Assembly (NCBI GenBank): GCA_032622095.1
Contig: CP136066.1
Coordinates: forward strand, 60,358,609-60,422,608
Reading direction: 5' to 3'
Source: Siphonodentalium dalli
Taxonomy: Eukaryota > Mollusca > Scaphopoda > Gadilida > Siphonodentaliidae
DNA length: 64,000 nt
Of the stretch, positions 23,818-36,617 are shown piece after piece; positions within the stretch are counted from its first letter, which is position 1, and every line of letters starts with the position of its first letter. The notes under the pieces are model-generated. The model did not search any database. It was not told where the DNA came from and saw only the letters and a list, made by a program, of their open reading frames with translations. The position numbers were made by a program, and so were the translations under genes.

Positions 23818-24500
23818 CTTAGTAGAGGCTCTTATGTTCTCCCGTGTGCATTTTGTGAAGAAATATTGCGACTATGCTAGTGATGTTGCCTGATAGTTCA
23901 GTTGTTGGAAAAAAGAATGTTAGACACCTGGGGGTCGCGACTGGTGCCCAATTATGACGTCATCAAGATGGCCGCCGTCCGAATTAAAACAGTAGATACA
24001 TGGTAAGTTTTACCCAATTCTAGCAGAAAGTTTCAGATGTACCATTGAATATCTCTATACAGTGGTGATTATAGTGTATCAAACATTCTTTTAATCGAAA
24101 AATGTCCGCTATTCGACAAAGATGGCGGCCAAAATGGCGACCGGAAGTTGGAAATATGATGATGTTTTGCACATGCACCACTAATCATTCGCCTACGTTC
24201 GAAACTGGTGACAAACAGAAACTTGTTTTCTTCTTTATTGTAATATATTATCATTTGGGCAACATATTGTAATGTTTTTTCATCTCAACCTGGTCCATTT
24301 TTTCAAACATGAGAATTTAGAAAATGGTGTATAAGATTTCACCAAAAAATGCTTCTGGGATTCTAAGCAAATTTTGAATGGAAATGAGCAATATTTGACA
24401 GAAGAAGTTAATTTATGACGATTACCATCCCATTACATCAATTATATGCAATTTTATCCAGGATGGCGGCCAAAATGGCGGTCAAATAAGAGTGAAATTT
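23818..24500 (+). repeat. dispersed repeat with paired YY1-like motifs
   Basis: Runs from tagtagaggctcttatgt through tgttagacacctgggggtcg and acgtcatcaagatggccgcc to ggatggcggccaaaatggcg. The same sequence lies inverted at about 32,520-33,212 and 37,745-38,440. Two tight pairs of facing motifs (atggcggcc...aaaatggcg) sit at about 24,120 and 24,463. Non-coding, probably a non-autonomous element. Confidence 0.7.
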
Positions 24501-24685
24501 CTAAAATGCCCATTTTCACCGATAATGTTGAGTTTATTAGGCAGATGTGGCCGAATTTGAAGAATATAAGTGACAAACTGGGACTTTCTTCTAAAATAAG
24601 GACTGCGCATAGCAATGCTTTGAAAATAAGCTCACAATAGTATGAAATGTTATCATGCTTTATAACTGTAAGCTAATCATCAATA

Positions 24686-27061
24686 TCAAAATGTTTCATC
24701 CTCATCAATTTCCTCGTCGCTGTCATACTGTATGCGGGTTATAGAATTATTGGCACAGTCAGAAGAATTACCATCACACGAACATAATTCAGTACAGGGT
24801 AGGTCATTGCATTTGCACTTGCACCTCTTCGTCTCACATCTGCTTTTAGAGCAGTTGCATCGGATAAGCTGCATGATTGCATTCGGCGCAGGTGGGAGAT
24901 CTGTTGTTTTTGGCTCAAATATATCACCATTCTTCACCCATCCAAATTCTTCTGCGTTAGGGATTCTCTGTCGCGCGGTTGTTGTAATCCACCAAATGAA
25001 CGCCTGTAGATGTGCCCTCCTGATACCCTCTAGAGGAGATGATCGCGTTGGTGGTAGCTTATCGGACGCAGCCTGTTTCTTGCTGAAAAGATACCACCTA
25101 ACCTCCGCGACTGAAGTGAAATTCTTTCCAGGTGCGTATACGTTACAAACATATATTTCCAGCGCATTAATCATCTTATCAGATGTTAACGTCAGATCCG
25201 AGTTCTGCGAACGCCTGTTTTATCCCGTCGTTGGACTTGATGAACATAGACCACAGAGTGGATTTTCCTTTTCCGGAGAAAGACCCAGTAACATCAGCCC
25301 CCGAGAATGCGTGAAACCCAACGATACCTTTGAGTTATATAGGTGACAGTTGACTGGAGATATCTCGCAAGTTTACCTCCCTGTATAACTTCCCTTTACC
25401 AGTACAAAAGAGAATTGATGCGGGCATCAAGTTTATGTTTGAAAGGAACAGTACGAAAACATCAGTATCTGGAGAGAATACGCTTATGTTTGTCGCACCA
25501 TTTTTCGTGGCATGTGCGGCGTGTAACACCAACTTTGTATCGGCTTCCTCCTGGTCGCTCGCGAGAGCTGTTACATCGACGATAGTAACTGTTGACAAAA
25601 CTTCATCTCGAAAAGTAACAACAATATTTTGTCCAGTACTTGCACAGGTCGATACAAGATACTTTGCCAAATATACCGACAACTCATCTTTCGTCCGCGT
25701 GTCCGAGCTGTATCCATTGAGTCAGTGTTCACCTTGTATTTCGGATCAACGAAGTATTTCACTTTGGCATTGGTCGGCGTGAAGCACTCTGGAATGTCAG
25801 TCAAACAAGATGGGAGGTCCTCGATTTCTTTACATGAGATGTCCGACGTTATATTTGCACGCGTTATATCTGGATCTCCGGGTGCCTTTCTCTGATACAG
25901 CGCAAGTGCAGTGCCATGTAAGGTACGTTTTCCATCAGGAGAGTCCTCCCGGAAATCGCAGTTATCGATGGCGAAAAACATGTGTATCTTCCTGTCAAAA
26001 TTGTTGGGTATGAAGGCACCGTTGTTCTCTTTCATCGATCGTATCACAGCATTAGCCATCTGATTTTCTATTTCGAATACCCGGCGGTAGCTGGTGGAGA
26101 GACTTGGAGCATTTAGAAAACATATTAGTCTTTTGCTCCTCACATACTGATGCACAGTCATACCAACTGCCACTTGAATAGGCGTATCACCTTTGCTGTC
26201 GCGCACGACCTCGCTGTCGTGTTTAACCTGTCTGGATGTTAAACAAGATGACACGACCAACTGCCCCAATGTACGCACACGCTGATCCACCGAGCTGATT
26301 TTTTCAGCACTTGGAATAGATACTTTTGTTCCAACAATTGTGACCCGCCATATCAAATCCAGTCGTAAGTCGGGATTTTTTTTACCCTGTGCCAATGCAT
26401 TCACTTATATATGCGAGTCGACCATAGGTCGCCTCGCATATATAAGAGAATGCATTGGCCTAACAATTTTTTTTTACAATTTTAATAATTTTTTCTTGTA
26501 TTCTTTAACAATTTTATAATTTCACCCATACAGAGCCCCAGACAAACATGAGCAGCTATATGCTTCTATATATGTGTGGGGCTCCCTGCAGGGTAATGGA
26601 TGTTTTTTATTTCATGTCCTAAAAATTGTAAGAAACATTTATTTGAAAAACATGATAAAAAATTGTTAGGCCAATGCATTCTCTTATATATATATGCGAG
26701 GCGACCTGTGGTCGACTCGCATATATAAGAAAATGCATTGGCACAGGGTAAACAAAATCCCGACTTACGACTGGATTTGATATGGCGGGTCACAATTAAC
26801 AAACGGATAAATGTCAGGATTTCTCCTGGAACAAACTCTCCATATTCTGTCAACGAGCCTGCGAATTTCCAATTTTCCCTGTATGTGTAAGATGGAACGT
26901 CGTAGCAATTTAGCACAATCGGTGATAACTTTGCGGTCTGATTCCTCAGTATCCGGTTCAGTGATGTGTTCAACGAAAGATTCATCCCTTGTAATTTTGA
27001 GATAAATCATGTCCGATTGATTAACTCGCGATGATTTAGACACAAGAAAACTAAGATGCAT
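24686..27061 (-). pseudogene. PIN/XPG-like nuclease core plus CXC domain gene, C-terminal two-thirds, broken
   Basis: Reading down the minus strand, matching blocks lie in different frames. QSDMIYLK...CAKLLR (27,061-26,900) is followed by FVPGEILTFIRLL, a MITE, and IVGTKVSIPSAEK. Then come FFAIDNCDF and HGTALALYQ, EEADTKLVLHAAHA, SPDTDVFVLFLSN, GFHAFSGADVTGSFSGKGK, and a C-terminal CXC (tesmin/TSO1-type) cluster near 24,750-24,850. The E-A-D-T, D-T-D-V and G-A-D acidic motifs resemble a PIN/XPG-like nuclease core. I know this block order from repetitive, unnamed genes in cnidarians and molluscs, and Academ-type transposons have been described with XPG-like nucleases, so a mobile origin is possible. 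At least four frameshifts are visible (near 26,900, 25,680, 25,335 and 25,185). It is not functional as it stands. Confidence 0.75.
26340..26793. mobile_element. hairpin-pair MITE (A1) inserted in the PIN/CXC gene
   Basis: Terminal inverted repeats start GTGACCCGCCATATCAAATC and run about 50 bp to ACCCTGTGCC. The target duplication AATT lies at 26,336-26,339 and 26,794-26,797. It contains two opposed hairpin modules (about 26,393-26,465 and 26,668-26,745), around a core that includes gagccccagacaaacatg. It interrupts the minus-strand frame exactly between ...FIRLL and IVGTK; taking out element plus one AATT leaves the frame continuous. Confidence 0.9.
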
Positions 27062-27099
27062 GCATCAGGTCGGCCGTGAACTATCTACCATATAATTGT

Positions 27100-28010
27100 T
27101 GTAGCTATCGATTATACATTTTGGAACACCTGTCTGTATGTATGTGTGTATGCATGAATGCATGTGTGTATGTGTTATAGACTCTAACACTGCTCGACTG
27201 ATCCGACTCGGATTTGGTATTTAACGTGTCAACTTGACCTCGCTCATAGGCATGTTTTTGGACCTTGACCGATCCGACTAAAAATTTGTGTGTAGGACTA
27301 CTTCGATCCCGGGAGCAATATGGACGGGTCCAATTTCACGTGGGACCATGTTCTCGAACGTGCTGATATAGGCATGTTTCTGGACCAATTGAACAATAGT
27401 TTGGCCAGACGCTGTATATACTGGGTACTGTCCAGATGGAGGCGATCACCAAAAAAAATCCCTAAATAGCCCGAACGAAGTCGAGTACATCAGCTAGTTT
27501 AATATATATTTTGGACATTTGTCTGTCTGTTTGTCTGTTAGCTATGGCCGGGAAAAATGCCGGACAGATTTGACGAAATTTGATACCTAGGGGAAATTAT
27601 TTCCAGGGAGTATTTTGGACGGGTCAAATCTTGATCCCGACCTGACTTTGACATTCAAAAAGATCAATTCAAGGTCAAATCTGGTAAAACGGAAGTATTT
27701 CAACGAATATATAATACCTACTGTTACTTTTGTCCCAGGAGTGTTTCGGGTGGGTCAAATCATGACCCTGACCTGATCTTGACATTCAAAATTGTCAATT
27801 CAAGGTCAAATCGGGTAAAGCCGGGCGGATTTCGACGGGTACTTTTGTCGTGACTTTCCGGGGAGTGTTTTGGACGGGTCAAATCGTGACCCGACATGAC
27901 GTTCACCTTTAAAATGGTCAATTCAAGGTTAAATCGCGCAATTCTCCGAAAATCAGAGGGGAACATCCCGGACGAAGTAGGGTCCACCAGCTACTATTAT
28001 ATATTTCTAG
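27100..28010. repeat. dispersed repeat with internal ~130-bp units
   Basis: gacgggtcaaatc.tgaccc followed by tgacattcaaaa.g.tcaattcaaggtcaaat recurs about three times between 27,605 and 27,955. The flanking phrase cgaacgaagtcgagtacatc and its variant cggacgaagtagggtccacc, each followed by agct.gt..a, occurs at 27,470 and 27,970, so this is likely the 3' end of a retro- or rolling-circle-type element in two nested copies. It separates the N- and C-terminal parts of the zinc-finger/PIN/CXC gene. Confidence 0.6.
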
Positions 28011-28289
28011 ATTTAGTTACAAACTAAATACCTGTATATTGTACAAAGAAATGTTTGACAAATATATCTGTATAAATATTACCATACGGGTCATTAAAAT
28101 AGATACGACGAAATAAATTTTGAAGGGTGCATGTATCAGGTAAATTTTTATATTTCAAATGATGACAGGAATGCGGAAAGTTGAAGTACCTACGTAATAC
28201 TGGCTATCCGAATGAAGAGATATACATGTATATAAAAACCAAAATAGAAGATGACTGCTGGCGACAATGTTTTCCAAAAAAATTCAAAG

Positions 28290-29450
28290 CATTCGATAGC
28301 TCCCATCTAGTTGTCAGCCCGAAGATCAATATAAAGTGTGGTGACTATCAGATGAGGGATATGTCTGTACAGTTGCTAAACAATTCAGTCATGCAAAAGA
28401 GGATCAAACAGTAAGATACCAAATTGCTGCCTGTGGTAATGTTTTTTAACGAAATTCGGGAAAATTAGATTACTCTCACCCTGGTTATCCAGAAGATCAT
28501 TGTGGAATCTGGTGACGATCGGACAAGGGGTGTCGTCTGTGGGATCAACCAAATTATTTAGCCATAAAAATAGTAAAATTTAAGATCACCGCTGGCAGTG
28601 ATGTCTTCACAAGGACAGCTTGAGAACAAAACATGGCTCACATTTAGCAGGGTGTACTGCTTGTGGCCATGTTTTCCCCGCAAATTTGATAGACTGATGG
28701 ACAAAACCACTGAATCCGTTGAATCAATATACATGTATACATGGATTAATTTATATGCATTGTTATACACAGTACTGGTATATAAAGGTACTGAAAATAA
28801 CAATATTACTAGTATACACAAAATAAACCATATATCATGGCTATGGGTTCTAATATCCGAATATGACAGCTGAGAACTTGGTGTGAATTGAAGAGTGGTG
28901 GTGTCTCAAGCATATCTAACCCTCCGCGTTAGCAACATGCCATTAAATGTCATAAGTATAATCTAGCTTGAGGACAGAAGTTATCCATAAAACCCCCCTT
29001 AATTCAACCAGGTCCTCGCGCGATGTATGGTCGATCACATGATGATCTAGGGGGGATTAGAATTGTTGTATAAAAACAGCACTGCATGTAAATATAAAAT
29101 AAAATAGTGCTACATCTTATTACAGATTATTGCCATATATAATCAGTGACTATACAGACAGTCTGACAAAATAAAGTTTCAGTGACACTCTATCCGAAGA
29201 GGGGAATAATTCCATCTGTTACAGTCAATGGAGCAATTATGAATCTGGAAAGGTGAAATTTCTAAGTAATACTAGATATCGACATGACGCGATAACATAT
29301 AACGTAAATGCAATATGGCCGCTGGCGACCATTTTTTCCTATAAAATTAAAAAATTTTTGATAGATCAATATCAAGATAAATATGAAGTTTGGTGATGAT
29401 CGGATGAGTGAAGTGGACTGTGGTAAACGGTTTAGTAATGCTTAAAAAGA
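28290..29450. repeat. diverged tandem repeat (gaagatc...tttggtgacgatcgg units)
   Basis: Several related units (about 28,310, 28,490, 29,360) share the phrase tgaagtttggtgatgatcgg and (a/t)tggccgctggcgaccattt. The ORF of about 77 codons here, and its twin in copy 2, reads through this repeat and is not recognisable as a protein. A second direct repeat, cttaaaaagattcttacctt ... gtatgtctc, occurs at 29,441-29,565 and 29,611-29,720. Confidence 0.55.
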
Positions 29451-30599
29451 TTCTTACCTTAATATTTTTATGTTCACATTATAAACTTCACTAAGTCATC
29501 TTTGTCATGTATTGAGTTTGATATCTTTTGTTAACAGTTTATAAATCATGTATGTCTCATGTTTGTTATTTTAATTTATGTGTTTATTATCATTAAATAA
29601 AGTTGCATTCCTTAAAAAGATTCTTACCTCAATGTTTTTATGTTCACTTTATAAACTCCACTGAGTCATCTTTGAATTTGATATCTTTTGTTAACAGTTT
29701 ATAAATTATGTATGTCTCGTGTTCGTTATTATATTATATACACTTTATAGTGTGTTTCAGAACGAAAAAAAAATGAATAAAATCAACAAATTTGTAAAAT
29801 TAAAAACAATTCAAACGTTGTTGTATTCCATGTCCCAGCCCGGACATATACACCAAATTTCAATAATATTCATTGAGAAACAACGGACCAAACGCCATAT
29901 AACACCCCGTATACATCTTTTATTCCGAGTTGGCCTTTTATTCCGAGTTGGCACGCGTCGATTGGGGCGAGTTAGCCCTGGGGCGAGTACGCCGATTCCG
30001 GCACCTTTTCTATTTGCAGCAGGTATACGTTTACGCTGGTTTACGCGTAATTTAATTTACAAAGTTCCCCAATTGGTATCGTAAATAGAGCGACCTTATT
30101 TGACAGAGAATGCCTCTGTTATTGATTATAAAGTTGCTATACATTAAAAACGACAAATTCACATGCTCGTTCAAGCGCAGTAGTCTATTTTCCCCATGTT
30201 AAAGGACATCCACAAATACTAAATAACGCTAACCTACTGCCGAATGTTTTACACGACAACTGTTAACATATTTGGGCTGAATTCATCTGACGCGGTATTA
30301 TTCCTCAAAATAAACAACAAAACCATCGTTACTTGGAAATGTAGTTTGGGCTAACATTTACATAAATCCTCCACATCATTATTCCGACACACACGTCAGA
30401 TGAAAAGCAGCCATGAAGTAAACGGCCAAATTGGCCGAAACAACAACATCAGCTATCTCACTTATTATTAGACATTTGATTCTCCTCCTATCATAATTCT
30501 ACACAGGTACAGCTAAACAATTATGGAACGTTTTTTTGGTCAAACTTTTCTTTCGTGATTATTATACTGGGGGTCATACTAAATAAAATGAAACTTGGG

Positions 30600-31392
30600 G
30601 CCACCTGAGAAATCGCCTGAAATCCAAAATGGCCGCCATTGCATCAGAATAAATAGGAAGTTGGTCTACTGAGAGGTATGAATACAGCTGAACGTTAGAA
30701 CCACGTGCTTCCAAAATATTATTAAAAGTTTTCTCCAAATCCAAATTCGCTGAGATCTCGTTGCAGTCCAGATAAGAACTCCATTTCTGTCTGCCTGTCA
30801 GTGTTGGAACTGCAGTCGGTTTTCTTTTTCTTGCGTTTTTTGTTTTCAACATTATCAGACCAACACGTTTTGTGATATAATACGTTGTTAGCTGGGGCAT
30901 CACTGGTGGCAATAGCAGAATGTAATCCCACAATCAGTACTTTGTTGCCGCTTGCTTCAACCGCGATTTTCAATTTCTCTCCCGGACAGCATTATCACTC
31001 TCAATCCGATGTAGTGGGTACTTACGCGTAGCTTTGCTTTGACAAAAGAAACAGTTCATTTTTCAGTAAGTTGTCACAGTTGAGCGAGTGAAACGTTTTT
31101 TCGAAATCGCCTACTTCGATTTTCTGCTCCCAGTTTTAGTCAGAGTTAATAACTGGTAGCATAATCTGTGCCATGGAACTTCTCTAGTACGTAGAGTATA
31201 TTCATCCAATCCCTCCAGCCGTTCGTTTGCAGTATAATATATAGCTTCTCCGGCCGTTGCTCGTTCTTCTATAGCGAGCAAAACCTTTCCGTAAGCTCTG
31301 GGTTCCTTAGCAATTTCATCTGTGCGTCCCGGGTCCTGGCATACTAGACAAAGACTGAAGTCGAACTTGTGTTTCTTCGCCGGTGGTTCACC
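30600..31392 (-). pseudogene. N-terminal zinc-binding part of the PIN/CXC gene, copy 1
   Basis: Starts at a splice acceptor (tatatttcag|GGTGAACC, 31,392). The first block has CLVCQ ... VPWHRLCYQL, then after a stop and frame change CFFCQ ... NVLYHKTCW, i.e. two C-x2-C ... H-x3-C zinc-binding segments. It continues with EFLSGLQRDL and, in another frame, TFNNILEARGSNVQLYSYLS. Two such segments upstream of the PIN-like core are the usual order in this unnamed family, so this is the missing 5' half of the 24.7-27.1-kb gene, split from it by repeats. At least three frame disruptions, so not functional. Confidence 0.7.
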
Positions 31393-31489
31393 CTGAAATA
31401 TAAGCATACACACTATAAGGAATGTGTTACATCATATAACAATTTATAAGGATATGAGTATCATTTTTGAGATTTATATGGACTATACG

Positions 31490-31690
31490 CGCAATAGACA
31501 CGCTCTATGAGTGAGATCACTAACATATTGGATCCATCCTGCTCCCCCATTCCACGGTTTAAGTTTAGGTCAAAGTTATGGAGTAGCATTCCATATATGA
31601 AGTTTGAACTCCAGAACTTTGATCTGGGCTGGATGGGCCCAATATGATAGCGAATCAGTCATCTCGCTTATTCAGACAGTTTTCTAATGT
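31490..31690. repeat. imperfect inverted repeat element (copy in duplication)
   Basis: gagtgagatcact...catattggatccatcctg ... ccacggtttaagt ... ttatggagtagcattccata and an inverted right half. Related copies lie at 36,716-36,910, 51,085-51,345 and 62,690-62,970, the last two with tandem tccatatatgga palindromes at the centre. A small foldback family. Confidence 0.6.
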
Positions 31691-32519
31691 GGTATCATAT
31701 CCATATATACACTCAGGTGCATCGTGTGTAGTTTTCGAAATAGCCATTGTCTCCAACTTGGCTTAAACAACAGTCAAAATAATCCACAATAAAGCAATCG
31801 ATTTACAAATTGAATGTGTATATGGAAACTGCACATCGATTTACAAATTACATTCGTATCTGGAAACTGCAATACCGCGGTAATGAAATTATTGGTGAAT
31901 CGGCTTTGCGTAGTTTTTTTCGGGGAACAGGGGAGTTCCTTTCTTCGTGTAAGTTTATAAGACGATATTATGGGCTAAATCGGCTATTGTCGGGTTATGT
32001 GTTGTTTGTATGGAGGGAGAGATATATTTGTTTAGTGATATGGGCAATTATATGATGTTATACTCACCATTACGAAGAATATTTCCAATGTTTATATAGT
32101 TTAAACGCTTTCCGCCAGAAGACTTCTGTGTAACCGTGACGTCACTGATGTATGGTGCACCGTTTTATCAGGAAAACGAACAGTCAATGTATATGCTGGA
32201 AGCGCTGTATGAATCCCAATGTCGAAATCATGAACCTTTTCCTTTCGTACACAACATTGTAATGTTTAGATGTCGTGTAGTCCAAAAAAAAAACGCACAC
32301 GGGAGTAATTGGGCTCTACAAAACTTGGCGTCAAGGTTTTGTGAGTCCGTTCTCTTGAATTTGCATCTATGAAGAAGGTCGCGTTATTCAAACTTTTCAT
32401 ATTCAATCGGAACATGGCTGGTTTCCACCACCAGAGAGCATATTCACCTACCAAGAATAACTAAACCCATATTTAAAAGGCGTTATCCATGAATATATTG
32501 GACAAATTGAATGATTTCA

Positions 32520-33212
32520 CTATTTTGTCCGCCATCTTGGCCGCCATATTGGATGAAATTGCACACTCTATTTATATTTTGGTAGAAATCCCCCATGTCA
32601 ACAATTTATGTACCCTTGTTGGTATCATATTCTGTTCGTTTCCGATCAGCTATTGACTAGAATCCCAGAAGTAAATTTAGTGAAATTTCATACCGTATTT
32701 GGTTAATTTATTTTTTAAATATGCGCTGGGATATGATCATAAATAGAACATATTATGTTGTAGAAATGATTGCGTAGTATAACTGATAAAAATTTAAGTA
32801 GTTAATTGTGACTAGTTTAAAAAAAGTTTACTATTTTGGAGGTATGTGTGAAAAAATATCGATTTTTCAACTTCCGGTCGCCATTTTGGCGGCCATATTG
32901 GTTCTTGGGTGACATGTTTTATGTCTAATTAAAGTACTATGTAATATTAACACAAATATATAGCTTTTTTATATATTGTGTTAGAAATACTCTCTTAGAA
33001 ATTGATCAAACGGACTCTGTGACTGTTGAGAGATTTTGCTCGGCGGCCATCTTGATGACGTCATAAATCACCCCAGTCGCGACCCCCAGGTGTCTAACAT
33101 GTGTTTCCCAACGCTTGAGATGTCAGGCAACATCAATAGCATGGTGCCTATATTTCTTCATGAAATGCACACGGGAGCAAAACAATGGACATGAGAGCCT
33201 CTACTACCTCCC
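32520..33212 (-). repeat. YY1-like-motif repeat, inverted copy 1
   Basis: Reverse-oriented relative of 23,818-24,500, with paired motifs gtccgccatcttggccgcca (32,528) and tcgccattttggcggcca (32,877), then ggcggccatcttgatgacgt and acccccaggtgtctaaca. Confidence 0.7.
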
Positions 33213-33224
33213 ATGACTGGAGTT

Positions 33225-33349
33225 TCCTGAAATTTTGCGAACACACTGTGCCAATGGATTATATTATATATATATGCGAGTCCCCATCAGGGAGCCTTGC
33301 ATATATAAGAGAATACATTAGCCTAAAAATATTTACCTTGACATTGTAA
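33225..33349. mobile_element. truncated hairpin element at the duplication join
   Basis: The left half of the element seen whole at 38,437-38,690: ccatgactggagtttcctga, one hairpin module, then ttaccttgacattgtaa, where copy 2 of the tandem duplication begins. The second hairpin is missing. Confidence 0.8.
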
Positions 33350-35825
33350 TGAAGAGATATACATGTATATAAAAACCAAAATAGAAGATGACTGCTGGCG
33401 ACAATGTTTTCCAAAAAAATTCAAAGCATTCGATAGCTCCCATCTAGTTGTCAGCCCGAAGATCAATATAAAGTGTGGTGACTATCAGATGAGGGATATG
33501 TCTGTACAGTTGCTAAACAATTCAGTCATGCAAAAGAGGATCAAACAGTAAGATACCAAATTGCTGCCTGTGGTAATGTTTTTTAACGAAATTCGGGAAA
33601 ATTAGATTACTCTCACCCTGGTTATCCAGAAGATCATTGTGGAATCTGGTGACGATCGGACAAGGGGTGTCGTCTGTAGGATCAACCAAATTATTTAGCC
33701 ATAAAAATAGTAAAATTTAAGATCACCGCTGGCAGTGATGTCTTCACAAGGACAGCTTGAGAACAAAACATGGCTCACATCTAGCGGTGACCCAAACTAT
33801 CCACATGAGAAAAAGTTCTCCAATAAAAGCTGGCTGCAGGGTGCGCCAATTGATTAAAATTCTAAATTTAGCAGGGTGTACTGCTTGTGGCCATGTTTTC
33901 CCCGCAAATTTGATAGACTGATGGACAAAACCACTGAATCCGTTGAATCAATATACATGTATACATGGATTAATTTATATGCATTGTTATACACAGTACT
34001 GGTATATAAAGGTACTGAAAATAACAATATTACTAGTATACACAAAATAAACCATATATCATGGCTATGGGTTCTAATATCCGAATATGACAGCTGAGAA
34101 CTTGGTGTGAATTGAAGAGTGGTGGTGTCTCAAGCATATCTAACCCTCCGCGTTAGCAACATGCCATTAAATGTCATAAGTATAATCTAGCTTGAGGACA
34201 GAAGTTATCCATAAAAACCCCCTTAATTCAACCAGGTCCTCGCGCGATGTATGGTCGATCACATGATGATCTAGGGGGGATTAGAATTGTTGTATAAAAA
34301 CAGCACTGCATGTAAATATAAAATAAAATAGTGCTACATCTTATTACAGATTATTGCCATATATAATCAGTGACTATACAGACAGTCTGACAAAATAAAG
34401 TTTCAGTGACACTCTATCCGAAGAGGGGAATAATTCCATCTGTTACAGTCAATGGAGCAATTATGAATCTGGAAAGGTGAAATTTCTAAGTAATACTAGA
34501 TATCGACATGACGCGATAACATATAACGTAAATGCAATATGGCCGCTGGCGACCATTTTTTCCTATAAAATTAAAAAAAATTTGATAGATCAATATCAAG
34601 ATAAATATGAAGTTTGGTGATGATCGGATGAGTGAAGGTGGACTGTGGGTAAACGGTTTAGTAATGCTTAAAAAGATTCTTACCTTAATATTTTTATGTT
34701 CACATTATAAACTTCACTAAGTCATCTTTGTCATGTATTGAGTTTGATATCTTTTGTTAACAGTTTATAAATCATGTATGTCTCATGTTTGTTATTTTAA
34801 TTTATGTGTTTATTATCATTAAATAAAGTTGCATTCCTTAAAAAGATTCTTACCTCAATGTTTTTATGTTCACTTTATAAACTCCACTGAGTCATCTTTG
34901 AATTTGATATCTTTTGTTAACAGTTTATAAATTATGTATGTCTCGTGTTCGTTATTATATTATATACACTTTATAGTGTGTTTCAGAACGAAAAAAAATG
35001 TATAAAATCAACAAATTTGTAAAATTAAAAACAATTCAAACGTTGTTGTATTCCATGTCCCAGCCCGGACATATACACCAAATTTCAATAATATTCATTG
35101 AGAAACAACGGACCAAACGCCATATAACACCCCGTATACATCTTTTATTCCGAGTTGGCCTTTTATTCCGAGTTGGCACGCGTCGATTGGGGCGAGTTAG
35201 CCCTGGGGCGAGTACGCCGATTCCGGCACCTTTTCTATTTGCAGCAGGTATACGTTTACGCTGGTTTACGCGTAATTTAATTTACAAAGTTCCCCAATTG
35301 GTATCGTAAATAGAGCGACCTTATTTGACAGAGAATGCCTCTGTTATTGATTATAAAGTTGCTATACATTAAAAACGACAAATTCACATGCTCGTTCAAG
35401 CGCAGTAGTCTATTTTCCCCATGTTAAAGGACATCCACAAATACTAAATAACGCTAACCTACTGCCGAATGTTTTACACGACAACTGTTAACATATTTGG
35501 GGCTGAATTCATCTGACGCGGTATTATTCCTCAAAATAAACAACAAAACCATCGTTACTTGGAAATGTAGTTTGGGCTAACATTTACATAAATCCTCCAC
35601 ATCATTATTCCGACACACACGTCAGATGAAAAGCAGCCATGAAGTAAACGGCCAAATTGGCCGAAACAACAACATCAGCTATCTCACTTATTATTAGACA
35701 TTTGATTCTCCTCCTATCATAATTCTACACAGGTACAGCTAAACAATTATGGAACGTTTTTTTGGTCAAACTTTTCTTTCGTGATTATTATACTGGGGGT
35801 CATACTAAATAAAATGAAACTTGGG

Positions 35826-36617
35826 GCCACCTGAGAAATCGCCTGAAATCCAAAATGGCGCCATTGCATCAGAATAAATAGGAAGTTGGTCTACTGAGAG
35901 GTATGAATACAGCTGAACGTTAGAACCACGTGCTTCCAAAATATTATTAAAAGTTTTCTCCAAATCCAAATTCGCTGAGATCTCGTTGCAGTCCAGATAA
36001 GAACTCCATTTCTGTCTGCCTGTCAGTGTTGGAACTGCAGTCGGTTTTCTTTTTCTTGCGTTTTTTGTTTTCAACATTATCAGACCAACACGTTTTGTGA
36101 TATAATACGTTGTTAGCTGGGGCATCACTGGTGGCAATAGCAGAATGTAATCCCACAATCAGTACTTTGTTGCCGCTTGCTTCAACCGCGATTTTCAATT
36201 TCTCTCCCGGACAGCATTATCACTCTCAATCCGATGTAGTGGGTACTTACGCGTAGCTTTGCTTTGACAAAAGAAACAGTTCATTTTTCAGTAAGTTGTC
36301 ACAGTTGAGCGAGTGAAACGTTTTTTCGAAATCGCCTACTTCGATTTTCTGCTCCCAGTTTTAGTCAGAGTTAATAACTGGTAGCATAATCTGTGCCATG
36401 GAACTTTTCTAGTACGTAGAGTATATTCATCCAATCCCTCCAGCCGTTCGTTTGCAGTATAATATATAGCTTCTCCGGCCGTTGCTCGTTCTTCTATAGC
36501 GAGCAAAACCTTTCCGTAAGCTCTGGGTTCCTTAGCAATTTCATCTGTGCGTCCCGGGTCCTGGCATACTAGACAAAGACTGAAGTCGAACTTGTGTTTC
36601 TTCGCCGGTGGTTCACC
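35826..36617 (-). pseudogene. N-terminal zinc-binding part of the PIN/CXC gene, copy 2
   Basis: Duplicate of 30,600-31,392 with the same acceptor, the same C-x2-C ... H-x3-C pairs and the same frame breaks, showing the gene was already dead when duplicated. Differences include one E-to-K change in the first block and a one-base loss at the 3' end (aaatggcgcc for aaatggccgcc). Confidence 0.7.

Larger units (their letters stand above)
28213..33349. repeat. 5.14-kb direct tandem duplication, copy 1
   Basis: Matches 33,350-38,577 almost base for base, including non-coding parts, so the event is recent. The join (33,349/33,350) is between a hairpin element (...cttgacattgtaa) and tgaagagatatac. 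Only the two bases aa are shared at the breakpoints, pointing to end-joining rather than recombination between repeats. Copy 1 lacks a segment of about 80 bp that copy 2 has at 33,783-33,866. Confidence 0.9.

Noticed and set aside
24732-25782. Plus-strand ORFs of 204 and 115 codons
   Set aside because: Antisense to the PIN/CXC pseudogene, whose minus-strand blocks (CXC cysteines, acidic motifs) match a known gene layout.
29719-30084. 121-codon ORF and its copy at 34,998-35,309
   Set aside because: Conserved between copies only because the DNA was recently duplicated. Contains a short internal direct repeat (cttttattccgagttggc) and no domain.
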